Part shown: piece after piece, positions 1 to 11,400 of the stretch
Layout: every line of letters begins with the position of its first letter
Position numbering within the stretch: position 1 is the first letter of the stretch
NCBI GenBank assembly: GCA_021014325.1
Contig: CM037460.1
Location: 27,618,336-27,682,335, forward strand
DNA from: Plazaster borealis
Taxonomy: Eukaryota > Echinodermata > Asteroidea > Forcipulatida > Labidiasteridae
Direction of reading: 5' to 3'
DNA: 64,000 nucleotides
The notes under the pieces: generated by a model
Databases searched by the model: none
Told to the model about the DNA's origin: nothing
The model's input: the letters and a program-made list of their open reading frames with translations, nothing else
Program-made: the position numbers and the translations under genes

Positions 1-106
1 CTGTACACAGATGTATTGAATACACGTGAAGGATTCAATATCAGCTACAGGATAGGTCAGTTTTAAAGGTCAAATTTCAGACATTATCTGAACCGATATC
101 CCTGGT

Positions 107-474
107 AAAGGCACTGAACACGTTTGGAAATTGTCAAAGACCAGTGTTCTCACTTGGTGTATCCCAACATATGTATAAAATAACAAGCCTGTGAAAATTT
201 GGGCTCAATTGGTCATCGAAGTTGCAAGAAAATAATGAAAGAAAAAACACCCTTGTTGTACAAATTTGTGCGCTTTGAGATAGGAATAAAAACTTCTTGC
301 AAGAAGTTTTTATTATTTTAGTGAGAAATTACCTCTTTCTCAAACGTTACTTCAGAGGGAGTCGTTTTCTACAATGTTTTATACTATCAACAGCTCTCCG
401 TTGCTTGATACCAAGCAAGTATTTTTATGCTAATATTATTTGTTTTGAGTCATTACGAAACGTGTACGATACCT
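107..474 (+). mobile_element. MITE family A, copy A1
   Basis: About 370 bp with the family A order: AAAGGCACTGAACACG at the left, a middle AACTTCTTGCAAGAAG palindrome, and a right end reading ACGTGTACGATACCTA. It runs directly into a family B copy. The TTAA seen at most other copies is eroded here. No coding capacity. Confidence 0.75.
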
Positions 475-475
475 A

Positions 476-815
476 TACATGGTCTGTATACGTTTGGTAA
501 TGACTCTGAAAATTAATGGCAATAAAAACTTACTTGGTAAGAAGTACAGCAGCTTTGGATAGTATAATGCATTTTTAGAAACTTTTCACTTCGAAGTACT
601 GCGGTTATGGAAAAATATATCACCTTTCATCCCCAAAAAAATTTGAATCTGAGAAGCGTCACTGCAGTAACGTTTCTTAGATTTCAAATTGCAGATTATT
701 CTTCCTGGGTGGACATAACCGCTCCAGATTTTCGGAAATTTTTGAAATGAAATGTTCACAGGTTTAAAACTTTATAGGATTGAAACATACTGTGGGTTCC
801 AATAACAAAACGTAT
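476..815 (+). mobile_element. MITE family B, copy B1
   Basis: Starts GGTCTGTATACGTTTGGTAA and follows the family B order (AGCAGCTTTGGATAG, TTCACTTCGAAGTACTGCGG, GACATAACCGCTCCAGATTT). The right terminus is degenerate. It abuts family A copy A1 with no unique DNA between. Confidence 0.75.
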
Positions 816-1078
816 AAAAAAACAATCCTATTTTGTTTCCAATACATGAAATGGCAAGAATAATCAAGTGACGTTCAAACCACTCAAGCAAATGAGCAAA
901 AATGTGTGTTTTTATCGGGGTGCCTTTCTGAGTCTCCCAATGAATATTGTCTATCTGACTTGACTTAGCAACTTCTTCTAAATGCCCGTCTGCAATTCGC
1001 TCATCCACTTTATTTATGATGTAATTTATTTAGAATTTTCGACCTTTAAATTAATTTTTAAAATGACTTCACCCACAG

Positions 1079-3326
1079 ATGGTGACGAGTGCCTCACCAA
1101 CCCATGCTTGAACGGAGATAAGTGCGTTGACTTGGAATACGACTTTGCCTGCCAAGGTAAGTTTCACGTCCTGAATTAAAGGGACACGTTGCCTTGGATC
1201 GGGCAAGTTGGTCTATAAAAAGCATTTGTTATAAAATGCATATGGTTAAAAAGATGTTTTAAAAGTAAAATACAATGATCCACACAAATATATGTATAGC
1301 AATTGCGTGGTTTTCCTTTTACATCGTGAATAAACACGGTCGGCCATTTTGTGGAGTCAAATTTTGGACTCCACAAAATGGCCGACCGTGTTAGTTCGCA
1401 AAGTAAAAGGAAAACCACGCAATTTCGAGGCATACTAATGTGACCCATATTCTACTTCTATAACGTCTTTTAAACCATATGCATTTTTATAACAAACGGT
1501 TACAAACGCTTTTTATAGACCAACTCGTCCGATCCAAGGCAACGTGTCCCTTTAATATGACGACTGTAAAGTCGTCTCGAAGAATAAGACCGAAGCTTGT
1601 CGCAAAAACCTTGTTGAAAATTTGAAATTTTTGGCGACAAAAAAAACAAAATTAAGTAACTTGCGCCGACAAACGACAACATTTTCATTTCATTTGTAAT
1701 CAAGCTATGTAATTAGAATTGTCCAAAGCATAATGCCGAAAGTAAAGATCCACCCCAAGTCTAGTTTATGACGATTGTCATATTCTAGTTGGGGGTAAAA
1801 GTCTCTCCCCCTAATAAACTTGGATAATGACAATGTATTCCAAACATTGTGCGAGGCGAGCAGCTCCGCCATTCCATTGTTCACCAAAACATTACGTTTG
1901 TGTTGTTTTTTTCGTGTCAATTCTTGTATATTTTACATGAAGAAAAATTTAGAAAAGAAAATGATTTTCTAAAACGAAAGAATGGAGTAAGAAAGTGATG
2001 CTGATGTATTTCACTTCACACGATGCAATTGATTTCATAAGTCACAGATATTTCAAAATACATTATTTTGAAAATAGAATATTGTATATTTTGTTTCAAT
2101 TGTTTTAGATGTTAATTAATCCTTTTATCCTACTTTTCACATTACCCCCATAGTGGTTGCAGGCCCAGTCACTACAACATCTGCCCCAACGGCCTCCCCT
2201 GCCTCTGTAACCAATGTACCGGTTACAACGTCTCAAGCCCCAACCCAGGCGGGGGATGACTCGTCGTCTAGCGAAGAAGTAGGAGGCGGAGCTCTCGGTG
2301 GGGATGGTGATGATGATTCTGAAGAAAATGGTGGTGCTGGTAGGTTGTTGTTTTTTTCTTCAAAATTATCGTTATGTAATTGATTCAGAAAGTTTGAATC
2401 TTTGTTGGAATTGTATTGGTTTGCATTTAAAGGGTCGTTTGGTAATGACTCTGAAAATTAAAGGCAATACAAACTTACTTGGTAAGAAGTAGCAGCTTTG
2501 GATAGAATAATGCATTTTGAGAAACTTTTCACTTCGAAGTACTGCGGTTATGGACAAATATATCACTTTGTATCCCCCAAAATTTGAATCTGAGAAGCGT
2601 TACTGCAGTAACTTTTCTCAGATAGTGTATTCCGATTGCATATTATTCTTTCTGCGTGGACATAACCGCTCCAGATTTCCGGCAATTTCTCAAAAACGCT
2701 ACCATCTTTTGAAATGAAATTTTCACAGGTTAGTTTTATGGTTTATATCTACAACTTATAGGATTGAAACATACATGTACATTGGGTTTCAATTACCAAA
2801 CGTATACAATCCCTTTAAAGCAAATCTCCTGAAACACGTACAACGATTGGCATCTGCAAAAACTGCATATTATTTTCGGTAGTGACAACACCGACTCAGG
2901 AGTCTTAGTTATCCCCATAACTATATTGTTGGTGAAATTAACACCTTGTTGGTGATGTCACATAGATATCAAGAGAATTAATTTAACACCAGGTTTGCAG
3001 TGTATGTGTTGGAACGATAATCTGTGTTTGGCAAAGAATGTGTTTTGAAATTTTACATGGTGTAATTCAGGGGCGCTCTCTGATACGAAAATTAAAAACT
3101 GTTGAAAATACGAGAGTATTATTATTCTATCTCGGATTTTTCAGTGCGTTCATCGAATAAAAATGTCCAACTACTAAAACAAGAGTTACCGTTACACATG
3201 AACACTCAAACTTACATTTTAAAATGTATTTTGTTATTATTTCATTCAGGTGGCAACAGACAGCGGCCGAAGAAGAACTGGAGACGAAAACAGCACAAAC
3301 AGAGATATCGTAAACGTAGGGATTAA
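1079..3326 (+). CDS. 3' end of an unrecognised EGF-exon gene with basic tail
   Basis: Last three exons visible: 1079-1156, 2154-2339 and 3250-3326 (stop TAA). All internal introns are phase 1 with AG/GT borders, and the frame stays open across the joins. Exon one encodes half an EGF-like module (DECLTNPCLNGDKC, then ...FACQ) with four cysteines; the usual C5-C6 segment is absent from the next exon. Exon two is rich in T, P and S, then acidic (DDSSSSEE, GDDDSEEN). Exon three is a strongly basic tail (NWRRKQHKQRYRKRRD) ending at the stop, with no membrane segment. EGF modules are typical of extracellular proteins and the tail could bind glycosaminoglycan; both points are inference. A family B MITE and a TTAA foldback sit in its introns. 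The 5' part lies beyond the window. I do not recognise the gene. Confidence 0.6.
1176..1555. mobile_element. TTAA-flanked foldback element
   Basis: A nearly complete inverted repeat. The left arm begins TTAA-AGGGACACGTTGCCTTG and the right arm ends with its reverse complement and TTAA. The centre is itself a hairpin (CACGGTCGGCCATTTTGTGG and its complement around 1338-1391). It lies in an intron of the EGF-exon gene. TTAA on both sides fits piggyBac-like target-site use. It has no coding capacity. Confidence 0.75.
2427..2818 (+). mobile_element. MITE family B, copy B2
   Basis: Full-length copy with TTAA at both ends (2427-2430 and 2815-2818). The left end is TTAAAGGGTCGTTTGGTAA, slightly deleted; the right end is TTACCAAACGTATACAATCC then CTTTAA. 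Intronic in the EGF-exon gene. Confidence 0.8.
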
Positions 3327-3538
3327 AAGAACACAAAATAATATCTTCGGCATGCAAACAAAATTCTCAATCTACAAAGTACAAGCCGCCTTGTGCATGC
3401 TGCTACTGGTTCCAAGAGTTTTGGACCAAAATAATGGGTTTGTTGAAGTAAACGACGCGACCAATCAAGTATTTTCTTTAACAACCGCAGGCGCCCTGTG
3501 CAAAAGCACTATTTTTTCTTGTTAGCGACATTTTGTAT

Positions 3539-3897
3539 AGGAACGTTACAGAACTGGTAATTAAAATTTTCTTTAAGATCACAGATTTACATAAAACTTA
3601 CACAGTCTAATGATGATGATAGTAAAAAACATCCCTAGAAATATTTCTGTCTGAAATGCCATATTTGATGAGAAATAAATAAAACTAATTTCCGATTGGA
3701 GTTTATCGCTCATGAGCGTTTTATTCATGCATTGTATGCAAATGTGTAATCGGTTTTTCACTATTTTCTCGTGACCCATGCATGCAGATGGCCGATCGAT
3801 CTCAAACTTCTACAGGTTTGCCAGTTTATGTATATGGTGGATTATAAAGTGCTTACACTGTTTTGTTAGCAAAAACAATTCTGTAATGTTCCTTTAA
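3539..3897 (+). mobile_element. MITE family C' (AGGAACGTTACAGAA termini)
   Basis: Terminal inverted repeats AGGAACGTTACAGAA and TTCTGTAATGTTCCT, the latter followed by TTAA. The interior resembles family C (CTATTTTCTCGTGACC, ACAGGTTTG). It lies in the probable 3' UTR of the EGF-exon gene. A truncated copy is at 6621-6752. Confidence 0.7.
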
Positions 3898-4136
3898 TAT
3901 TACTGATTAACGTATTGTTGTTACTGTTTGTTATCTATCGTTCTGACTTCTTTTGTTATTTATATTCGTTGAAATAGAGTCCAATCAAACTTAGTATACA
4001 ATATCTTGTACCAGTCTTCATCATTGGGCACGATACAGTTCCGTGTTTTTCGATTGATAAAAGAAATATATTTTTGAGTGCAAATTGTAAATTGTATACT
4101 ATTTTGCCATACATTATTTTAATTCGCAGATATAAT

Positions 4137-4142
4137 AATAAA
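4137..4142 (+). terminator. Candidate polyadenylation signal of the EGF-exon gene
   Basis: AATAAA about 810 bp after the stop at 3326. An earlier AAATAAATAAAAC at about 3674-3686 is an alternative, but lies inside a MITE. Choice is tentative. Confidence 0.35.
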
Positions 4143-4488
4143 GAAATTGTTATTCAGAATAAGTTTCTATGGTCAGGAATACTTTATCTTTGTGTTTTGG
4201 GGTAAAATGGGTCTTTTGGTCCGTGCTCTATTGTCACCTTGTGTATTTTTAAAAGGCAGATTTGAAACACTCCCCCCCCCTAAAAATAAAAAAATTGTGT
4301 GACGATTCGAATGAATACTTGTTTCTTCCCAACTCGGAGGTTACCTGCATGGTATTGATTGCCTGTAAATAATAACAATTACATCGCGGCCCGTAGTCGC
4401 GTCAAGTTGGTTTTTGACGTGCGTTTTATATCCTGTTTCTATCCTCTGCAATTATGTCATAAGTAAGTCCCAACATCGGTATCAGTCA

Positions 4489-4763
4489 GGGCCCAATTTC
4501 ATAGAGCTGCTAAGCACAACTGTTGTGCTTAGCAGCTCTATTGTTGAACAATTTGCTTAGCATAAAATTTCTTCCTTGATAAAACAGGATTAGGCCTACA
4601 ACCAAATTTCCATGTGATTTTCAGGATAAGCAAACAACAGCTGAATACCAGTAACAAGCAATATGCAACACATGGAAATTTGGTTGGTAATCCTGTTTTT
4701 ATCAAGGAAGAAATTTCATGCTAAGCAAATTTTTGTGCTTAGCAGCTCTATGAAATTGGGCCC
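4489..4763. mobile_element. Foldback family D, copy D1 (GGGCCCAATTTCATAGAGC)
   Basis: Long palindrome: GGGCCCAATTTCATAGAGCT on the left and its reverse complement on the right, with inner arms (CCAAATTTCCATGTG ... CACATGGAAATTTGG) also paired. The left arm carries an extra small hairpin (AGCACAACTGTTGTGCT). Related copies are at 19382, 41040 and 55056. Confidence 0.8.
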
Positions 4764-4996
4764 AGATTACACAACAGTGGAACCTGTGCTCAGGGAAAAG
4801 TGCCTGAGAGTCACGTGAGGTAAAAACCAAACTCGATAAGTTATACATCTTATGTCGACATTGCGTCCAACTGGCAATTAATTACACACCATTTTGTCCA
4901 CACTGTTATCCACATAATGAGCGGGAAGTCACAATTTGTTTTCATCTCATGGTTTTGCCAACCGTTCAATGGAAAAACTCAAAGGAGGGGGAATTG

Positions 4997-5110
4997 ACAG
5001 CTACGGCTACGGCTACGACTGTTGCTAAGGGTGTTGCCATGGGCGTCCTGTATTCCAACACACAATGACGCGGCGATATAGCCGTAGCCGTAGGCGTAAC
5101 CGTAGCCGGC
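4997..5110. repeat. Inverted pair of TACGGC-type hexamer repeats
   Basis: A (CTACGG)n stretch at 4997-5020 faces its complement (GCCGTA)n at 5077-5110, with about 55 bp between, so it can form a stem. No gene evidence. Confidence 0.6.
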
Positions 5111-5438
5111 AATTTGGCCTACAAACGCGCTTATCATGCTCCTGTCCGACATTTGGGGAGTCAAAAAAAGCAGTAAGGGAATTGACTTCCAACTTGAAAA
5201 TGGGGGAAATGGTTGACTCGCGTTGTATGGAAGTGCGTTCCGCGTCGCGCAAGGTGCAAGGAGGTAAATATACACCCCACTGAAAAGGCAATTATTGTTT
5301 TCACTACAAAACGTGTTGTTTTCGTCTTTTAAAAAGCATTAAAGAGGGAACTTGAAAAATAATAAATACATAAGTTTGAGTAACAGTCAAAAACTGAAGA
5401 AACTATTTGGTGCCAACGACACTTTTTGGCATGACACT

Positions 5439-5771
5439 GGGATATGGCTATATTCCTGTACCCATTGCTTGTGCACAGTATACGGGCAGTGGTGGACCCG
5501 GGATATGGCTATATTCCTGTACCTATTGCTTGTGCACAGTATACGGGCAGTGGTGGACACGGGATATGACCATATTCCTGTACCTATTGCTTGTGCACAG
5601 TATACGGGCCGTGGTGGACACGGGATATGACCATATTCCTGTACCTATTGCTTGTGCACAGTATACGGGCCGTGGTGGACCCGATGGCCATATTCCTGTA
5701 CCCGTTGCTTGTGCGCAGTATCATGGGCCGTGGTGGACCCGGGATATGGCCATATTCTTGTACCCATTGCC
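5439..5771 (+). repeat. 61-bp tandem repeat (minisatellite), about 5.4 units
   Basis: The word GATATGG or GATATGA recurs at 5441, 5502, 5563 and 5624 (spacing 61), then at about 5683 and 5743 with small indels. Each unit has ATTCCTGTACC, ATTGCTTGTGCACAGTAT and GTGGTGGAC. Sixty-one is not a multiple of three, so units shift reading frame and the long ORF through the array is not protein-coding evidence. Confidence 0.9.
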
Positions 5772-5973
5772 CAGAGCGTAATTATGTGGGCCTAAGGTCT
5801 TTCCACTCGCGATTTTTCTCATACAAAATTGAATTTGCTCAACAAGTTTTTTTTTTAGGTCAAAATTAGTTTTTCTGCCATTTATGACGATTTTTAAAAG
5901 TAAACAATTTTTTTAATTTTTAGGATTTCTAAAAGAGTTTTAAGGGTCAGGGTTGTTTGCTTCACTGCTTTAC

Positions 5974-6092
5974 TACGGAAGTGTATAACGGCCATGGTAA
6001 AAAAAACCCAACCTATTCCGCCCGGGCGGATTACTATTTCGCCCGAGCGGAATAGGTTTTTTTTTACCATGTCCTTTTATACGTACTTTCCT
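5974..6092. repeat. GC-centred hairpin
   Basis: Arms around CCATGGTAAAAAAAACC and its complement, with inner ACCTATTCCGCCCGGGCGG facing CGCCCGAGCGGAATAGG. The flanks continue the pairing imperfectly. It is probably a small foldback element. Confidence 0.65.
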
Positions 6093-6188
6093 TTAAAACA
6101 AAATTTTAAAAACCCTGATTTTTTAGGTTTACATTTTTTTTAACAAGCTTTGATTTTTGAACAGAAAGTTCTCAATGTATGTAGTCTC

Positions 6189-6488
6189 TTAAAGGGTCTG
6201 TATACGTTTAGTAATGACTCTGAAAATTAATGGCAATAAAAACTTACTTGGTAAGAAGTACAGCAGCTTTGGATAGAATACCGGTAATTTAGCAGTTTCA
6301 GAAACTTCTCACTTCGAAGTATTGCGGTTATTGAAAAGGGTATTCATTGAAAAAATTGAATCTGAGAAGCGTTACTGACAATAGTTTCTCAGATTGTGTA
6401 TTCTAATTACAGGTTATTCTTCCTGCGTGGACATAACTGCTACAGACTTTCGGCAATATCTAAAACACGCTACCATCTTTCAATGTTG
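6189..6488 (+). mobile_element. MITE family B, copy B3 (3' truncated)
   Basis: Begins TTAAAGGGTCTGTATACG and keeps the family B order up to ACGCTACCATCTTTC, then stops before the usual right end. Confidence 0.7.
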
Positions 6489-6620
6489 TGTGAAAACTGA
6501 CTTTCGAGAGGATTTTTGCTCCACTATAAGATGCTTTTCTTAAAATACAACAACTTTTATTTTGATTTTTTTAAATTTACATGTTTTAAAAAGCTTCGAT
6601 TTTTGAACAGAAATAGTCTC

Positions 6621-7096
6621 TTAAAGGAACGTTACAGAACTGGTAATTAATTTTTTCTTTTAGATCACAGATTTACATAAAACTTACACGGTCTAATGAT
6701 GATGATAGTAGAAAACATCCCTAGAAATATTTCTGTCTGAAATGCCATAATACGTTTTATATCTTGTGCTCAGATATGCTTTGGTATTTACTCAAAATAT
6801 ATATTAGCATAAAAAACTGACTTGGTAACGAGCAACAGAGAGCTGTTGATAGTATAAAACATTGTGAGAAACGACTCCCTCTGAAGTAACGTAGTTTTTG
6901 AGAAAGAGGTAATTTTTCACTAAAATAATAAAAGATTTCTAGCTAGAAGCCTTTTATTCCTATCTGAAAGCACACAAATTTGTACAACAAGGGTGTTTTT
7001 TCTTTCATCATTTTCTTGCAACTTCGATGACCAATTGAGCCCAAATTTTCACAGGCTTGTTATTTTATGCATATGTTGGGATACACCAAGTGGGGA
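6621..7096. mobile_element. Truncated family C' copy next to inverted family A copy A2
   Basis: 6621-6752 (+) starts TTAAAGGAACGTTACAGAAC. 6779-7096 (-) is a family A copy whose right end stops at ACACCAAGTGGGG. Nested insertion or recombination would explain the junction. Confidence 0.65.
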
Positions 7097-7985
7097 ACAA
7101 ATGCTTGGGCTCTAATTTCATGGATCTGCTTATTGTAACAAAAAATCTTTGGTTAGAAAATTTTCTCCAAAGGAAAACGATTATATCATATTAAAGAGTA
7201 ATTAATATGAAAAACCAACAAACAAACAAAAGACATGTGTCAAATAATTTTTATTGATAAGAAAAGTGTACAAACATACAAACATTGTCCTATATTATTT
7301 GCCTGATCAACAATCATATGATTGAAAATATACAAATCAAATGATGTTAAGAAGTAAAACAACCATTTGATAAATTGTCTTTTCTTCAGTTACAGTTAAA
7401 TGAAGTGGACTTATGTTTATAAGGCTTATATATGTCCACCAGAATTGACATGAAAGGCATTAATTAACAAAAAAACCTAAACTTTTCATGCAGCGCTATA
7501 TGAAAGAATTGCACTGAAATCCTTTTTGCAATTTTGAAACTTTAAAGAAAATATTTACAAATTCTTTGTCATCTTACTGGGTATTAGGAAAGTGGACTAA
7601 AATTTGGGGAATCACACCGCATTTTAAAAACCCAATTCAAACTTACTTTTTTGTCCAAAAAAGACTTTATCATAACCTTAAGATGACATTTGTTGATTTG
7701 GAAAAAAATTCACAGTCTTCCAATAATAAGCAAAGTTGAAATCTGCATAGTGTAACAAACTGCCAGAAACTTCCAGAAAATTGAAGTAACTCCTGGTTGC
7801 TGACATTAATTGCATATTAAAGATATAATTAACACACCTACCATACAACTGTGAACATGTTGCCAACCATTTCTGTGTTCACATTTAAAAATGGCTGATG
7901 TTTTGGCAGATGTTTTGTGCACATTCAAAACATAATTAGTTTGATTGTGAAAACCAAAATAGGTAACAGTGATATGGAGTCTTCA
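7097..7985. other. AT-rich spacer, nothing recognised
   Basis: I see no splice-bounded coding exon, RNA gene or clear repeat. It probably includes 3'-flanking DNA of SDR39U1, which is transcribed towards it. Confidence 0.5.
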
Positions 7986-8233
7986 AATACTAATCAGTCA
8001 ATCAATCAATCATACAAAATTTATAAAGCGCCTAAATCAAAAGGTTTGCTCAAAGGCGCTGAGGCACAGAAGAAATAAATAAGACATTGATGGTAAGCCT
8101 CCTGAAACAAGTGGGCTTTCAGAAGTGTCTTAAATGTGTTGAAGGATGTTGTGTCCCTAATGTGACTTGGAAGTTTATTCCAGAGAGAGATGTCCACTCC
8201 AGAATCACATAAGGAATTTGCCCAAAGAATCAC
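7986..8233 (-). mobile_element. 3' fragment of a LINE (CR1/L2-like) with TGAT-type tail
   Basis: The minus strand encodes LWNKLPSHIRDTTSFNTFK then LLKAHLF, the usual C-terminal end of many LINE reverse transcriptases (LWNsLP..IR...s...FK..LK.HLF). A stop, a GCGCTTTATAAATTTTGTATG tail and a short (TGAT)n microsatellite follow. Only the last ~70 codons remain. Assignment to a clade is uncertain. Confidence 0.65.
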
Positions 8234-8461
8234 CGATGAGATACAATCAACATGATGACAAATCTATTCAAGTGTAGTGCCTGGTGCTTGTAAAATTGTG
8301 ACGTTTTTACACAGCACAGATGAGAGTGCAGCCTCACAGCACACATCCAATGTCAACCAGCAAGTTTCAATAAACTTTGTATAAATATTAAATATACAAA
8401 CAATCCTGTGCTTTGTCTTTGGGGAAACGTTTTAGTTTGCTGAGAGAAAAGACAAACATGA

Positions 8462-11400
8462 TCAGCACGCCACAATGTTCTTCACTGCTCCCTCAATATC
8501 CGGGTACTTAAATTCATAGCCACTCTCAATTGTCCTTTTAGGAATTACTTTCTGCCCTTCAAGAAGCATCACTGCTCTCTCTGAACCAAACACCGTCTTG
8601 ATAGCAAAACCTGGTGCTGGGATAATTGCAGGTCTCCAGAGTGCTGAAGCAAATGCCTTGGTGAACTCTCTGTTTGTTATGGCTGAAGGTGCTACCCCAT
8701 TCAGGACTGCAGGGGTGTCTGGGTTCTCGATAGCATGGACGAATATACCAGCAATGTCCTCAATGTGGATCCATGGGAAGTACTGATTGCCTGAACCAAG
8801 GACGCCACCAACGCCGAGTCGAAATGGCCAGATCATCTGCTCAATAGCGCCACCGCCACGTCCGAGAACCAACCCTAGAAAAGAAAACAGCAAACATATG
8901 GTCGACTTTCTTTCTCTCAAAAAGTAAAGATCAATATTAACAGAACTAAGGAATCTTAAATCCTCCTAAATATAATTCAGGAAGTTGTCCAAGATTGTAG
9001 GATAACGTACAGCCAGATAGAACAAAATAGAAATAGTTACCTACTGGCCAGTCCAAACATTTGGGTGCTGAGTTTACCATAGAGTAAAGTATTTTAGAGG
9101 GTACAGGAGGGTCTCTAGCCAACGAAACTAGGGGGGGGGTTAAAGACTATTTGAGATCATTTCAATACATTTTTTTTTTTTTTTTTAACTAAACAAATAA
9201 ATAAATTGGATAAAACTGACTCCCAGGCCATGATCACTTCACAGTAGTTTTCTAAATTCTTTATAAAATAAACTTCTTAAGGTGTTTGCAACATTTAAAT
9301 CTTGATTGATTTCTTTATTATTATTATTACTATTATATATTTCTGGTAATGAACCCAAGGATGCCTCATAAGTGAACTTAATCACTGTAGCTCGCAAGCC
9401 TGAAGAAACCTGTAAACAAGAGTGCTTGCTGTAAGAACCAGAAACACCGGGGTTAACCCCTACTCTTCCACGATAAGTGTTCTGGGTTCTTTTACGTGCA
9501 CTACCAATCCTAATACACGGGACCTACGGCTTAATGTCCCATCCAAAGGACAAAGCATTTATGGTAAAGCATCTTGCTCAAGAATACAAGTGTCATGACC
9601 AGGACTCGAACCAACACTCTGCTGGTCAGAAACACCAGAGCTTGAGTCCGGTGCTCTTAACCGCTCAGCCACGACACGCCATCTGAAAAATTGTGGTTTT
9701 TTGAGTCAGTAAGTATTTAAGCTTACCTATCCTTACAGTAACATGTCTGACATGATTGTGAGTCTCAGGAATAATGGAACTGTCCTCCCAAGCGGCACAT
9801 AACCGAGCAAGTTCATCAGCGTGTCCCCCAAGGCTGTCCTCCGTATACTCATCTGTTAGGCTTGGGGCGTAGTAACCTTTATCAAATAATGTAACACGTA
9901 AAATAGATGTGTCACTTAAGAGCTAACCGATAAAGCATACAAATAAAACTCAAGTGCGGACTCTCCTCTTTGGGCTATATGGTTTATTTAATTCATTGTA
10001 TGGCTATACAAAGATGTCTAGTAAAGTACCGAGATTAACAAGCAAGGATAGAAAGACCGGATTGGGCCACAGTGTACAAGATTAACCAGAACAGAGAATA
10101 AAAAAGACTGAAAATGGAAAAAAAGACTTTTATATATTGGTCAGGAAGGGTCAGTGTCACATGATCAGTGAAGATGAGGGTGGTCGGAGGTCATTCAAAA
10201 ACTCATACATTTGACAAGTCCCAGACAGCCAGTCTATAGCCACTGGTGTCTGGGTTGGCATTGGATTAATTAGGATGGGCACCTATTGGCTTGTGAGACT
10301 GGGGGAAGTGTGGGGCACAACAAAATATTACAATAATAACATGGTTTGACTATGTAGTAACTTTGAGGTATGGGTTAGGCTTGGGGCGTAGTAACCTTTA
10401 TAAAATAATAACATGGTTTGGCTATGTAGTAACTTTGAATTATAAACCCATCAAAATATTAGCAAAACCTGACAACATGCTTTGTTTTGGCTGTAAAAGA
10501 AACTGTGAATGTAAAGTTCAAAATCCATACAAATCAGGAAAAACCCAAGGATGGATTTCAGAGGAATGAGAAGGTGGTCACTTCAGTTAAATCTTACTTG
10601 CTGTTCACATGATCCTTTTCTGTCTCTTTCAGTAAGTTCATGAAGGTCTCCTTTAAGACATTCTCAATTCAGACCACAGCTGCCATAAAACAAGCTGACA
10701 CTATCAGCCCTGTTAGCATCTCCCAATGTGGGTCCACTGTCCACTGATTGATATCCTCATTGGAGTCCCAATCGAGGTATAAGTTTATCCCACTTTAGGG
10801 GAGGAAAACCCAAAAGGGCTTTACCTACCTACAGCAGATGAAGACACAAAGACCTTAGGAGGTTTGTTAGCCCCGGTGATAGCCTGGACAAGTGTTGCAG
10901 TTGTCTTCACACGGCTGTCCGTTACCTCTCTCTGAAACTCTTCAGTCCATCTGAAGATCCAAATCAGACAAAGAAATCAATCATTTTGATCTGGGTAAGG
11001 GTGCATGTGCTGGTAACCTCTCCCTTTTTATCACATCTTTTTAATACCTGTTGTAGTATAATATTTACAGTCATTGTGAGATTACAATACCAATACATTT
11101 CATATTTTTTATATTTTCAGTCTTTATTTTTCTGTTAGTTGATTATTTAAGGGCTTTGGAATAGCCAGGTCCTTAGTGTGTCTAACTTTTGCCCATTCTT
11201 TTATTTAATTACTCCTTTATTTGAAATATTTGTTTATACCAACTTTTTTATGGATTGTCTGTATCCATGAAGTGTATTACTGTTTGGTTAATGGTTCTTC
11301 ATGATTCCTCCTTCTTAAGACTCCTTTAAGTTTTTAGTAGTTTTTAGCAGTCTCCTGACGATGACTAGAGCAAGCTAGTCGAAACGTTGAGACCAATCCA

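Noticed and set aside
1556..1700. Open frame with two cysteines after the TTAA foldback, as the missing EGF half
   Set aside because: No suitable acceptor and donor pair and no EGF spacing of cysteines.
5439..5771. CRISPR-like regular spacing
   Set aside because: The whole 61-bp unit is repeated with no unique spacers, and the genome is eukaryotic.
5407..5781. 124-codon open frame through the minisatellite
   Set aside because: Explained by the 61-bp tandem repeat. No splice sites or homology, and units shift frame.
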